Source: Gordonia sihwensis NBRC 108236 (lineage in GTDB: Bacteria; Actinomycetota; Actinomycetes; Mycobacteriales; Mycobacteriaceae). Taken from it: a stretch of DNA of 64,000 bases. Both the position numbers and the translations under genes were made by a program. Below, in pieces: positions 6,676 through 15,205 of the stretch. Within the stretch, counting starts at the first letter, position 1, and the number at the start of each line of letters is the position of its first letter. The DNA is taken from the NCBI RefSeq assembly GCF_000333035.1, contig NZ_BANU01000005.1, positions 62,001 to 126,000 of the forward strand, in the 5' to 3' direction. Below the pieces are notes generated by a model. The model did no database searches. It worked only from the letters and a program-made list of their open reading frames with translations, and was not told the origin of the DNA.

Positions 6676-8379
6676 TCACGTGACATCGGGCAGGCGGATC
6701 GGTGCCAACTCGGCGAACCTGTCCCCCGGCCCGGGATTGCGACGATCACACCGCCCACCGAGGTGGTGCATCACGCCCCACACGGCGTTGAGCGCGGTCT
6801 GCACCGCGCCCTCCGCCCATCCCGCCGTCCACGCGACGTCGTCGCCGGCGAGGAAGACACCGCGATGACCGGGCGCGAACCCCTCCTGGACGAAGTGCGT
6901 GAACAGCCGTTCCTGATAACGGTAGTGACCGGGCAGATTCGCGCGGAACGCACCCATGAAGTTCCGCTCCACCTCCCAGGAGATCGTGAGCGGTGGCGCG
7001 ATCACATGACTGCGGATGTCGAGATCGGGATAGATCGACGACAACGAGTCGAGCATGAGATCCATCCGCTCGGAGGCGTCGAGCGGGATCAGCTTCAGCG
7101 AGTCGTCGGCCCACGTGTACGACAGGCAGATCACCGCGGGACCGTCGGAGGACTCCGGCTCCCCGCTCCCGGCGAGCGGACCGTCGAACAGGTACACGCC
7201 TCGGGGCATGCGATCGGTGAGCGTCATGCTCATCCGCGGATACCCGGTCGACGTATCCAGCTCACGCCAGAAGGGCCGGTCCACCAGCACGAACACTTTG
7301 CTGGAACCCATGTAGTGAGTCCGCTCGATGGCACTCCAATGCTCGGCGGCGAACAGTGACTCGTCGCATTTGACGGTGCTCAGAAGCAGCCACAGTGGCG
7401 CCGTGTACACCACCGCCGGATAGTCGGCGATGCCGCCGCCGGCATCGGTGACGGTGATCCGGTGGGGATGCGTGCGCCGCATCTCGACCGCGGCCGGGCG
7501 CGGGCGACCGCCGTTCAACGACGCCGGCGACGTGCCCGCCGGCCAGTGCGCGGCACCGGGAACCGCCGCCGACCACAACCGGACGGGCACCTGCTGCGCC
7601 CCGCCGACCACGCCCCGATGGTCCTCGTCGGCCGCCGTCGCGACCACCCGCAGCACCTCGAGGATCGAATTGGAGAAGTCGGTGTCCCACCCGCCGGTAC
7701 CGAAACCCACTTGACCGAACAACTCTCGGTCCGCGAACGACCGCAGTTGTGCGGAGTCGACGAGGAAACGGTAGAAGGTGGTGTCGTCGTAGCGCTCCAC
7801 GAGCGGGTGCCACAGCGCCGCCACGGCCGCGGCGTCCCGTGCCCGGATCGCCGATCGCAGCGCACCGAGGCCGGCGCCCGCCTCGAGTGCGGCCTCCCAG
7901 CCGCGGGCGACACGGCCGAACACCGGCGGCAGATCGTCCAGCGATCGCCCGTGAACGGTGACGCCCTTGAGGTCGATGACCGTGTCCGGCGTAGACGGCG
8001 CCAACGGATTCGGGAACGGCACAGTGCCCACGCCTGCTTCGTCGAAATAGCCGAACAGCGCGGTGGAGGACGGTGGAAACCGCATGGCGCCCAGCTCAGC
8101 GACCGCTCCGGGATGACCGTCGAACGACGCCGACCGCATACGGCCGCCGATCCGGTCGGGCTCGTACAGCACCGGCCGCAGGCCCATCCGAGTGAGCTCA
8201 CGCGCCACGATGACGCCCGACAGCCCGCCGCCGATCACGGCGACCTGCGTCCCGAGGGCTTCTGCGGGAACCGCACCGATCCCGGCGGGGTGCGCACGGA
8301 AGAGGTCGTACGGGAAGGGGAAGTCGGGTCCGATCATCGACAGCGGGGTTCCGCCCTCCGGTGCGACCGGGATGCTCAC
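6676..8379 (-). CDS. davB: Flavin amide-forming amino-acid monooxygenase, DavB-like
   Basis: 567 residues. It matches, from memory, L-lysine 2-monooxygenase (DavB) and the related tryptophan 2-monooxygenases along the whole length: PFPYDLFRAHPAGIG near the start, the FAD-binding VAVIGGGLSGVIVARE (46-61), ELGAMRFPPSSTALF, FGQVGFGTGGWDTDF, THYMGSSKVFVLVDRPFW and FLAGDDVAWTAGWAEGAVQT near the C-terminus. DavB converts L-lysine and O2 to 5-aminovaleramide and CO2. The start is GTG 8379, overlapping the stop of the amidase gene (GTGA). The paired amidase supports lysine as substrate, but other amino acids remain possible. Confidence 0.78.
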   Translation of the reverse strand: MSIPVAPEGGTPLSMIGPDFPFPYDLFRAHPAGIGAVPAEALGTQVAVIGGGLSGVIVARELTRMGLRPVLYEPDRIGGRMRSASFDGHPGAVAELGAMRFPPSSTALFGYFDEAGVGTVPFPNPLAPSTPDTVIDLKGVTVHGRSLDDLPPVFGRVARGWEAALEAGAGLGALRSAIRARDAAAVAALWHPLVERYDDTTFYRFLVDSAQLRSFADRELFGQVGFGTGGWDTDFSNSILEVLRVVATAADEDHRGVVGGAQQVPVRLWSAAVPGAAHWPAGTSPASLNGGRPRPAAVEMRRTHPHRITVTDAGGGIADYPAVVYTAPLWLLLSTVKCDESLFAAEHWSAIERTHYMGSSKVFVLVDRPFWRELDTSTGYPRMSMTLTDRMPRGVYLFDGPLAGSGEPESSDGPAVICLSYTWADDSLKLIPLDASERMDLMLDSLSSIYPDLDIRSHVIAPPLTISWEVERNFMGAFRANLPGHYRYQERLFTHFVQEGFAPGHRGVFLAGDDVAWTAGWAEGAVQTALNAVWGVMHHLGGRCDRRNPGPGDRFAELAPIRLPDVT

Positions 8380-9260
8380 CGCGATCGCCTCCCGGCGTCG
8401 TGCGGATCGGGACGCCGACGCGGATCGCTCGCCCCGTACAGGTCGGCGCGACGATCGCGCAGGTAGTGATTATGGCGGCGCGAACGCTCCAGACGCTCCG
8501 GCTCCAGATCCACCAGCAGCAGTTCGGCGCCCTCGCCGGCACGGGCCAGCTCGACGCCGTCCGGTGCGATCGCGCACGACCGACCGCAGTACCGGACGGC
8601 CGCACCGGCACCCTCGGCATCCGAGACCGCGCCCACCCGGTTCACGTAGGTGAGGAACATCTGATTCTCGATCGCCCGCGCCGGAACGAGCGTGGTGGCC
8701 ACGTGATCGTCGGGCTGCGCGAGCGCTGTCGGCACCAGAAGCCAGTCGGTACCCGCGAGGGCGTGCGCACGCGCGGCCTCCGGGAACTCGACGTCGTAGC
8801 AGACGAGGATTCCGCAGGTCAGCCCGCCGAAGGCGAACTGCTCCACCAGCCGATCGCCCGCGGTGAACGGAGTGTCGTCGGGCGCGGAGCCGGCCGGCGT
8901 CCCGACAGCGGGCCGGTACAGGTGCGTCTTTCGGTAGTGCGCGCGCAGGGTGCCGTCGCGACCCACCACCGCCGCCGAGTCGAACACCTCGCCGCCGCGT
9001 CCGCGCTCGGCGTACCCGTAGGCGATCGCCAGGTCGCATGCGTGAGCGGTTTCGGTCATCAGCCGGCCGATCGGTCCGCGCCCGGTTCCCTCGGGCCGCG
9101 GCTCGGGCGCCAGGGGACTCCGGTATCCGGTGAGCGTCAGCTCGGAACAGACGAGGATGCTCGCGCCGGCCTCCTGCGCGGCGACGGCCACCGCGGCGAC
9201 CTCCGACGACGCGGCCGGCAAGCCGGTCGACGCCGGACCCTGAAACAGTGCAGCTCGCAT
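8376..9260 (-). CDS. davA: Nitrilase-superfamily amidase, DavA-like
   Basis: 294-residue carbon-nitrogen hydrolase. The catalytic triad is visible: Glu40 (CSELTLTGY), Lys111 (YRKTHLY) and Cys154 (GILVCYDVEFPEAARA). It resembles, from memory, 5-aminovaleramidase DavA in MRAALFQGP, AIAYGYAERG, ENQMFLTYVNRVG and YCGRSCAIAPDG. It would hydrolyse the amide made by the next gene to 5-aminovalerate and ammonia. The frame is open to 9578, but ATG 9260 is preceded by GGGAGG at a good distance and starts the fold. It overlaps davB by 4 nt, giving a coupled two-step pathway. Confidence 0.78.
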   Translation of the reverse strand: MRAALFQGPASTGLPAASSEVAAVAVAAQEAGASILVCSELTLTGYRSPLAPEPRPEGTGRGPIGRLMTETAHACDLAIAYGYAERGRGGEVFDSAAVVGRDGTLRAHYRKTHLYRPAVGTPAGSAPDDTPFTAGDRLVEQFAFGGLTCGILVCYDVEFPEAARAHALAGTDWLLVPTALAQPDDHVATTLVPARAIENQMFLTYVNRVGAVSDAEGAGAAVRYCGRSCAIAPDGVELARAGEGAELLLVDLEPERLERSRRHNHYLRDRRADLYGASDPRRRPDPHDAGRRSR

Positions 9261-9325
9261 CGTGCGCCTCCCCCGCCGCCGCGTGAATGAGGACAGGTGG
9301 TGAACCGGCCGCCGCCGTGGCGGGG

Positions 9326-9826
9326 CTACTCGGCGGAGTCCGCGGGCTCCGCGGTCCGGCAGCACGTACGGCGAGTGCGCATCCCGCCCGACAGCGCCGC
9401 GTCGATGAGCAGACTGGTGCCGATACCCAGCATCCACGAATCCTTCGCGACCGGTATCCCCTGCTGTGTCGGTCGCAGCGACCCGTCCTCGTGCATCCCG
9501 GGCGTCCGCACGTACATCGTCAGCAAGCCGGAACTGAACGCGGTGAGCGCCGCGCCCGCCACCGCGGTCGGCACCCACGGCGCCAGCAGCGCCGATCCGA
9601 CGCCGATCTCAGCGACGGCGAGCGCTTTGCCGAACAGTCCCGGCCGCACCTGCCGGACCGCCGGGAACGCGTTGGCCGCCATGCCTTGGAGACCGGCGGC
9701 TGCTTCGTCGTCGAGGGAGAGCTTCCCGATTCCCGAGTTGAGGATGAAGGCGCCGGTCGCGAGCCGCAACGGCAGTCGGCGCAGTCGGTCGGTGACGGTG
9801 GGTGCGGTGCTGGACGTGTCGTTCAC
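9326..9826 (-). CDS. DoxX-like membrane protein
   Basis: 166 residues with three or four hydrophobic helices: residues about 18-35 (LRLATGAFILNSGIGKL), then segments ending LAVAEIGVGSALLAP, VPTAVAGAALTAFSSGLL and MLGIGTSLLIDAAL. The GxGKL motif in the first helix is common in DoxX/DoxD-type proteins of actinobacteria. GTG 9826 is chosen because GAGGAG lies 7 nt upstream. The longer frame adds a polar, Ser-rich tail. It is the first gene of the minus-strand run to davA-davB and could be cotranscribed (65-bp gap). Role unknown. Confidence 0.65.
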   Translation of the reverse strand: MNDTSSTAPTVTDRLRRLPLRLATGAFILNSGIGKLSLDDEAAAGLQGMAANAFPAVRQVRPGLFGKALAVAEIGVGSALLAPWVPTAVAGAALTAFSSGLLTMYVRTPGMHEDGSLRPTQQGIPVAKDSWMLGIGTSLLIDAALSGGMRTRRTCCRTAEPADSAE

Positions 9827-9951
9827 TGGTGGCTCCTCGCTGCTGTTCGACGGCGATCTCTCTGTGGACGAGGCCACCTTCCATCTCACCAGAATCGGGA
9901 GGCGGGACGCGGCGCTTCCGGTGATCGGGTCGCGATGCCGAGCACACAGAG

Positions 9952-9993
9952 GACAATCAGGGCTGGACGATCAGGACTGGACAGTCGCGACGG
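9952..9993. repeat. Tandem 14-bp repeats in the divergent promoter region
   Basis: GACAATCAGGGCTG (9952-9965) is followed at once by GACGATCAGGACTG (9966-9979), 12 of 14 identical, and by a weaker third copy (9980-9993). The array ends at the SD of the agmatinase gene. It may be a regulator site for the divergent doxX-davAB and agmatinase genes, or a chance duplication. Confidence 0.45.
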
Positions 9994-10005
9994 GAGGTGG
10001 ACGCG

Positions 10006-11001
10006 ATGTCGGATTCAGCGAGTTCGCGTCCGGAGCACTCGGAGGCCGGAGAGCCGATCGGTCCGGTGGATTCGACGGTGATTCCGAGATTCGCCGGACC
10101 GACGACCTTCGCCAGACTCCCCCGACTCGATCAGGTGCCGCCGGAGGCCAGACGCGACGGCATCGCGATTCTCGGAGCGCCCTTCGACGCGGGGACGTCG
10201 TACCGGCCGGGCGCGCGGTTCGGGCCGGCGCACATCCGTGCCTCCTCGAAGCTGCTCCGGCCGTTCCACCCGGGACTGGGCGTATCGCCCTTCGACACGC
10301 TGCAGGTGGTGGACGCCGGCGACGCCACGCTGAATCCGTTCGACATCGCCTCAGCGCTCACCGAGCTCGACGCCGCGGTGTCGGAACTGCGCGCGCAAGA
10401 CCTGCGGGTGATCACTCTCGGCGGCGACCACACCGTCGCGCTCCCGATTCTGCGGGCGGTGGCGCGCGACGTCGGCCCCGTGGCGGTGGTGCACTTCGAC
10501 GCTCATCTGGACACGTGGGACACCTACTTCGGCGAGGCCTACACGCACGGCACACCGTTCCGCCGCGCGAGCGAGGAGGGCCTGATCGATGTGGACCGCT
10601 CCGTGCACATCGGGACCCGCGGCCCGCTGTACTCGCCACGAGATCTCGACGAGGACGCACGGCTCGGATTCCGGGTGATCGCCGCCGACGAGTACGAAGC
10701 CGGCGGCGTCGCCGCAGTGTCCGGTCTCCTGCTCGACCGCATCGGCGCGGGTCCGGTGTACGTCTCCGTGGACATCGACGTCCTCGATCCCGCGCACGCG
10801 CCGGGCACCGGAACGCCCGAAGCGGGTGGACTCACCTCGCGGGAACTGCTGTCCACCCTGCGTTCGCTCGCCGGTCTGGACGTGCTCGGTGCCGACGTCG
10901 TGGAGGTCGCGCCGGCCTACGACCACGCCGAGATCACCGGAATCGCCGCCGCGCACATCGTGTACGAACTGCTCGCCGTGATGGCCGCACGCGGCGCGTG
11001 A
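10006..11001 (+). CDS. Agmatinase-family ureohydrolase
   Basis: 331 residues of the arginase/agmatinase fold with a binuclear manganese site. Ligands are seen in GGDHT (His142), FDAHLDTWD (Asp165, His167, Asp169) and SVDIDVLDPAHAPGTGTPE, where the two Asp residues complete the site. The HGTPFRRA and IGTRGPLYS motifs fit agmatinase or guanidinobutyrase rather than arginase. The product would be urea plus putrescine or 4-aminobutyrate. ATG 10006 is preceded by GGGAGG (9992-9997). It is divergent from the doxX-davAB run, so the locus may handle basic amino acids and their guanidino derivatives together. Confidence 0.83.
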   Translation: MSDSASSRPEHSEAGEPIGPVDSTVIPRFAGPTTFARLPRLDQVPPEARRDGIAILGAPFDAGTSYRPGARFGPAHIRASSKLLRPFHPGLGVSPFDTLQVVDAGDATLNPFDIASALTELDAAVSELRAQDLRVITLGGDHTVALPILRAVARDVGPVAVVHFDAHLDTWDTYFGEAYTHGTPFRRASEEGLIDVDRSVHIGTRGPLYSPRDLDEDARLGFRVIAADEYEAGGVAAVSGLLLDRIGAGPVYVSVDIDVLDPAHAPGTGTPEAGGLTSRELLSTLRSLAGLDVLGADVVEVAPAYDHAEITGIAAAHIVYELLAVMAARGA

Positions 11002-11070
11002 CCCCGGCGCTCGGGTCCACTCGACGGGCACTACCCTGTCGGTGGTCCGAAGCCCGATCTCTTCCTCGAG

Positions 11071-11847
11071 GTGTTGACTCTGTCCGGAATGGCTGTCCCC
11101 GTCCTGATCGCGCTCGCAGTCATCGGATTCGTCGGCGGAGTGGGGATCACGGCGCTCGGACCGGGCGGAGTACTCCCGACCATCGGGCTCTTCGCGCTCA
11201 CCGGTCTGGCGGCACCGACCGTCGCGGGGACCGCCATCGTCACACACGTGGCGACGGGTGTGGCGGGCACGGCGGCCTACCGGCGTTCGGGCGAGCTCCG
11301 CAGACCCGCGACGCGTCGCACCGCACTCGCGCTCGGCGGTACCGCGCTGATCGGCACGCCGATCGGAGTGTGGGTCAATTCCCTTGTGTCCCAACGGGTA
11401 TTCGGTATCGTTCTAGCCGTCCTGGTGGCTGTGGCCGCGGTGTCGATCTGGGTGCGCGAGTATCTCGGGGCCGACGCCGCGAGCGACCGCCATCCGCACG
11501 TCGCCGTGGTGGCACTGCTCGGGTTCACCGTCGCGGTGTTCAGCGGCATCGTCGGGATCGGCGGTCCGATGCTCACCGTGCCGCTGCTGATCGCCTGCGG
11601 CGTCCGAGTGCTGGAGTCGCTCGCGGCCGCCCAGGTCCAGTCGATCGTCATCGCGGTCGTCGGGTCGGTCGGATACGCGGCGCAAGGGGCGATCGATTGG
11701 CCGCTCGCGGCCCTGATCGGCGTTCCCGAACTCGCGGGAGTGCTGGTGGGATGGCGCGTCGCGCAGGCCCTGCCGACGCGCGTGCTGAAGATGGCCCTGA
11801 CGGCGGCCCTCCTCGCCCTCGCGCCCTACCTGGCACTGACCGCCTGA
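11071..11847 (+). CDS. TauE/SafE-family membrane exporter
   Basis: 258 residues, nearly all hydrophobic, with about eight helices in two repeats. Repeat signatures are GGVGITALGPGGVLPTIGLF near the N-terminus and SGIVGIGGPMLTVPLLIACG in the second half. The family exports sulfite, sulfoacetate or other organic anions. The start is uncertain: GTG 11071 gives the longest frame but its GAGG is too close; ATG 11089 is the alternative and has no clear SD. It lies 69 bp after the ureohydrolase on the same strand, so cotranscription is possible. Confidence 0.8.
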   Translation: MLTLSGMAVPVLIALAVIGFVGGVGITALGPGGVLPTIGLFALTGLAAPTVAGTAIVTHVATGVAGTAAYRRSGELRRPATRRTALALGGTALIGTPIGVWVNSLVSQRVFGIVLAVLVAVAAVSIWVREYLGADAASDRHPHVAVVALLGFTVAVFSGIVGIGGPMLTVPLLIACGVRVLESLAAAQVQSIVIAVVGSVGYAAQGAIDWPLAALIGVPELAGVLVGWRVAQALPTRVLKMALTAALLALAPYLALTA

Positions 11848-11862
11848 TGCCGACAGGGCCAG

Positions 11863-11892
11863 TAATTGCATAATCAACTAATTCGGTAAGGT
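11863..11892 (+). promoter_or_regulatory. MarR-type operator and leaderless promoter
   Basis: TAATTG-cataat-CAACTA (11863-11880) is a near-perfect inverted repeat of the kind bound by MarR dimers. TAAGGT (11887-11892) lies 6 nt before ATG 11899, so the marR mRNA should be leaderless. The operator covers the -35 to -20 region, which suggests autorepression. Confidence 0.55.
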
Positions 11893-11898
11893 CGACGT

Positions 11899-12351
11899 AT
11901 GAACTCTCCACGATGGCTCTCCGACGAGGAACAGGCGGCATGGCGCGCCTACCTCGACGCGACCCGGCTGTTGATGAATACGCTCGACCATCAGCTCGTC
12001 CGGGACGCACAGCTGTCGCTGACCGACTTCTCACTGCTCGTCGCCCTCTCCGAAGCGCCCGGCCGCCAACTGCGGATGAGCGGTGTCGCAGACGCTGTCG
12101 CCACGTCGCGAAGCACCGTCACCCGAGCGATGAACCGCCTGGTCGACAAGGGGTGGGTGGAGCGAATCCCGTGCGTCGACGACCGCCGCGGAGCCTGGGC
12201 GCATCTGACCCCCGCCGGTCTGGCCAAGCTGGTCGACGCCGCCCCGGCGCACGTCGACGAAGTCCGCGAGACGATGATCGACGTGCTCAGTCCCGCCGAG
12301 TTGAACGTCCTGGCGACGAGTTTCCAGAAGATTCGCGACCGATTGAGCTGA
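11899..12351 (+). CDS. MarR-family transcriptional regulator
   Basis: 150 residues with a central winged helix-turn-helix (about 40-105): LTDFSLLVALSEAP, MSGVADAVATSRSTVTRAM with the recognition helix, then the wing PCVDDRRGAWAHLTPAG. The flanking helices for dimerisation are present. It sits 52 bp after the TauE exporter on the same strand and has its own operator-like promoter. Targets are probably itself and possibly the exporter. Effector unknown. Confidence 0.88.
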   Translation: MNSPRWLSDEEQAAWRAYLDATRLLMNTLDHQLVRDAQLSLTDFSLLVALSEAPGRQLRMSGVADAVATSRSTVTRAMNRLVDKGWVERIPCVDDRRGAWAHLTPAGLAKLVDAAPAHVDEVRETMIDVLSPAELNVLATSFQKIRDRLS

Positions 12352-12364
12352 GCCTCACCCGCGA

Positions 12365-12982
12365 CTACCGTGCCGCCCGGGCACCCACGATCCGTAGCGC
12401 GATCTCCGCGTAGTCGTCGGCGAGATCGTCCGCGTCGGCGTGATTCCTGACGGGAAACCATCGGCTCACGTCGATCCCGAGGGACGTCAGAGCGAGCGTC
12501 ACGGTCGAGACGTCACCGAAGGAGAACTCGCCCGAGGCGGCGCCGGCTTCGGCGATCTCGGTGAACACTCTCGTGGTCGCGCGTCGCAGACCGGCGATCA
12601 GTTCGAAGTGATCGTCGGTCAGCGCCCGCAGTTCGTACTGGATGACGCGAGCGATCGCCCGGTTCTCCGCATGCCACCTCACGAACGACGCGATGGCGGC
12701 CCGGAGCCGTTCGGTCGGCGACCGCGCCGGATCGTCCGCAGCGAGCAGCGCGTCCAGAACCGCCCGATGGCCTTCCGTCGCTATCGCGAAGAGCAGCGAC
12801 TCCTTGGTCTTGTAGTGGGGATACACCGCGCCGGGACTCATGCCAAGACTCGCAGCGATCTCACGGGTGGTGGCCAGGCCGTAGCCCTTCGCCGCGAACA
12901 CCTCGCAGGCCGCCCGCCGGATCCGTGCGGCGGCTTTCGAACCCGGTACACCGTCGGCCGGACCGGGTGCGGTGGCGGTCAT
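12365..12982 (-). CDS. TetR-family regulator of the divergent acyl-CoA dehydrogenase
   Basis: 205 residues. The N-terminal HTH (about 17-63) is typical: IRRAACEVFAAKGYGLATTR, EIAASLGMSPGAVYPHYKTK. The C-terminal ligand domain has RLRAAIASFVRWHAENRAI, a pattern common in lipid- or acyl-CoA-responsive TetR proteins. ATG 12982 is preceded by AGGAGA at good spacing; the longer frame to 13021 lacks one. It is divergent from an acyl-CoA dehydrogenase across 158 bp that contain two tandem palindromes, so it probably represses that gene and itself, with a CoA thioester as inducer (inference). Confidence 0.88.
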   Translation of the reverse strand: MTATAPGPADGVPGSKAAARIRRAACEVFAAKGYGLATTREIAASLGMSPGAVYPHYKTKESLLFAIATEGHRAVLDALLAADDPARSPTERLRAAIASFVRWHAENRAIARVIQYELRALTDDHFELIAGLRRATTRVFTEIAEAGAASGEFSFGDVSTVTLALTSLGIDVSRWFPVRNHADADDLADDYAEIALRIVGARAAR

Positions 12983-13032
12983 CGAACTCTCCTGTCTCCG
13001 GTCGGGATTGACACGGCGCACACAGTCCTGAA

Positions 13033-13067
13033 ATATGCGTATGCATAGTTTCTATGCGTTTGCATAG
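13033..13067. promoter_or_regulatory. Two tandem 16-bp palindromic operators
   Basis: ATATGC-GTAT-GCATAG (13033-13048) and CTATGC-GTTT-GCATAG (13052-13067) are two copies of the same palindrome, with centres 19 bp apart, nearly two helical turns. The second is perfect in both arms. Their place between the TetR gene and the acyl-CoA dehydrogenase makes them the likely TetR binding sites. Confidence 0.75.
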
Positions 13068-13140
13068 TACATGACGCCAGACGGAGTGACGGGGCCCCGA
13101 GCCGTACGTCGCCCGGCCCCCGACCGATCGGAACCCTCCC

Positions 13141-14937
13141 ATGACGCACGCTCTCTCTCGCCGCGACCTCGACTTCCTGCTCTATGAGTGGCTCGACGTC
13201 GAATCCCTGACCGCCCGCGAACGGTTCGCCGATCATTCCCGAGAGACTTTCGACGGCGTCCTCGACCTCACGGCCGACCTCGCCGACAAGTACTTCATCC
13301 CCCACAACCGGCTCGCCGACGCCTCCGAGCCGACGATGCGTCCGGACGGCACGGTCGAGATGATCCCGGACGTCCAGCGCGCACTGGCGGCGTATGCCGA
13401 ATCCGGGCTGATCGCCGGACCGTTCGACCACGAGGTCGGCGGCATGCAGTTGCCGACCACCCTCGCGCGGGCCTCGATGGCCTGGCTGCAGGCCGCCAAC
13501 GCCGGAACCTCGTCGTACGCGCTGCTCACCGCGGCCAACGCGGCACTTCTGGCCGAGTACGGCACGCCTCAACAGATCGACACCTTCGTCCGGCCCATGC
13601 TCGAAGGACGCTGGTTCGGCACCATGTGCCTGTCCGAACCCCAGGCCGGATCCTCGCTGGCCGACATCACCACCCGCGCCGAACGCAGGCCGGACGGCAC
13701 CTACCGGGTCGTCGGATCGAAGATGTGGATCTCCGGAGGCGATCACGAACTGTCGGAGAACATCGTCCACCTGGTGTTGGCCAAGACGCCGGGCGGCAAG
13801 CCCGGTGTGCACAGCATCTCGCTGTTCATCGTGCCGAAGTACCTGCCCGGCGACGACGGCGGCCGCGGCGAGCGCAACGATGTCACGCTCACCGGGCTGA
13901 ACCACAAGATGGGCAATCGCGGCACCGTCAATACGGCGTTGGCCCTCGGTGACGGCACCCATCGACCGGGCGGCGAGGCCGGCGCGGTCGGCTATCTCGT
14001 CGGTGAGGAGCACCGCGGGCTCTCGTACATGTTCCACATGATGAACGAGGCGCGGATCGGCGTCGGCTTCCTGGCGACCGCACTCGGGTACGTGGGATAT
14101 CTCAAGGCCGTCGACTACGCGGCCGGGCGCACCCAGGGCCGCCCGATCGGCGCCAAAGATCCGGCCGCGCCGCCGGTCCCGATCATCGCGCACCCGGACG
14201 TCCGCCGCATGCTGCTGGCACAGAAGGCCTACGTCGAAGGCGGTCTGGCACTGGGCCTGTACTGCGCGAAACTCGTCGACGACTTGGACACCGCCGCCGA
14301 CGCGGAGACCGCAGCCGACCTGGAGTTGCTGCTCGACGTCCTGACACCGATAGCCAAGAGCTGGCCGTCGCAGTGGTGTCTGAAGGCCAACGATCTGGCG
14401 ATCCAGGTGCACGGCGGTTACGGCTACACCCGCGACTACGACGTCGAACAGCACTACCGCGACAACCGCCTCAATCCGATCCACGAAGGCACGCACGGCG
14501 TTCAGGGGCTCGACCTGCTCGGCCGCAAAGTGATCATGCGGGGCGGCAGGGGGCTGAGCCTGCTCGGCGCGCGTATCTCCGCGACCGCCGACGCCGCCCG
14601 CGGTCGCGGCGGCACCGCGTCGGCGTTCGCCGACGGTCTCGACGACGCCTGGCGGCGGGTGGTCGAAGTGACGGGGACCCTGTGGGCGGACGGTGATCCC
14701 GCTACGGCACTGGCGAACTCCTCGGTGTACCTGGAGGCCTTCGGTCACGTGGTGGTCGCCTGGCTCTGGCTCGACCAGTATCTCGCGTGCGAAGACCGGT
14801 CCGGCGACTTCTACGACGGCAAGAGGATGGCCACGCGCTACTTCTTCGCCCACGAACTCCCGCAGACCGGACCGTGGACGGCCCTGCTCGCGTCTCTCGA
14901 CGACACCACCGCGGTCATGGAACCGAACTGGTTCTGA
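13141..14937 (+). CDS. Acyl-CoA dehydrogenase (DmdC-like long form)
   Basis: 598 residues, longer than the standard 380-400 because of a C-terminal extra domain (about 480-598). FAD enzyme features are MCLSEPQAGSSLADITTRAE and VVGSKMWISGGDHE in the middle, and NDLAIQVHGGYGYTRDYDVE followed by NPIHEGTHGVQGLDLLGRK, where the Glu of IHEG is the expected catalytic base. This long type includes 3-methylmercaptopropionyl-CoA dehydrogenase DmdC and several fatty acyl-CoA dehydrogenases, so substrate stays open. It is under likely control of the divergent TetR through the palindromes about 75 bp upstream. Confidence 0.88.
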   Translation: MTHALSRRDLDFLLYEWLDVESLTARERFADHSRETFDGVLDLTADLADKYFIPHNRLADASEPTMRPDGTVEMIPDVQRALAAYAESGLIAGPFDHEVGGMQLPTTLARASMAWLQAANAGTSSYALLTAANAALLAEYGTPQQIDTFVRPMLEGRWFGTMCLSEPQAGSSLADITTRAERRPDGTYRVVGSKMWISGGDHELSENIVHLVLAKTPGGKPGVHSISLFIVPKYLPGDDGGRGERNDVTLTGLNHKMGNRGTVNTALALGDGTHRPGGEAGAVGYLVGEEHRGLSYMFHMMNEARIGVGFLATALGYVGYLKAVDYAAGRTQGRPIGAKDPAAPPVPIIAHPDVRRMLLAQKAYVEGGLALGLYCAKLVDDLDTAADAETAADLELLLDVLTPIAKSWPSQWCLKANDLAIQVHGGYGYTRDYDVEQHYRDNRLNPIHEGTHGVQGLDLLGRKVIMRGGRGLSLLGARISATADAARGRGGTASAFADGLDDAWRRVVEVTGTLWADGDPATALANSSVYLEAFGHVVVAWLWLDQYLACEDRSGDFYDGKRMATRYFFAHELPQTGPWTALLASLDDTTAVMEPNWF

Positions 14938-14959
14938 ATCGGTCCGTCCGTCGCCTCGG

Positions 14960-15184
14960 TCACCGTCCGGGGCGGGTCCGCACTTTGTGCGAGCCGTCAC
15001 ACATCGGGGCGATGGTGGACCGGCCGCATCGACAGAATGCGACCGTGCGCCGCCGGGGCGAATAGGCGGTACCATCGGGCTTGATCACCGAAATCGGCCC
15101 GCGTACCAATAGCGGCCCTGAAGGACATGGAATGACGGTGACGTCATCGTCCCGATGGTCGCCGCCCTGATCGTTGGAGGTCAT
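14960..15184 (-). CDS. CDGSH iron-sulfur domain protein
   Basis: 74 residues. The C-terminal CRCGRSTIAPMCDGSH (51-66) is the full CDGSH motif: Cys51, Cys53, Cys62 and His66 bind a [2Fe-2S] cluster, as in mitoNEET. The N-terminal half has the strand ISVIKPDGTA. The ATG is preceded by GAGGA. It is divergent from a heme-oxygenase-like iron redox protein, with the two starts close together, and the neighbours suggest a redox or iron role. Small electron carrier or cluster donor is a reasonable guess. Confidence 0.9.
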   Translation of the reverse strand: MTSNDQGGDHRDDDVTVIPCPSGPLLVRGPISVIKPDGTAYSPRRRTVAFCRCGRSTIAPMCDGSHKVRTRPGR

Positions 15185-15205
15185 TTGTCCTCAATTCCTG
15201 GGAAC

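Noticed and set aside
9297-11873. 858-codon plus-strand frame through the agmatinase and exporter genes
   Set aside because: It runs through three real genes in a different frame. Composition is Arg/Gly-rich; no motif.
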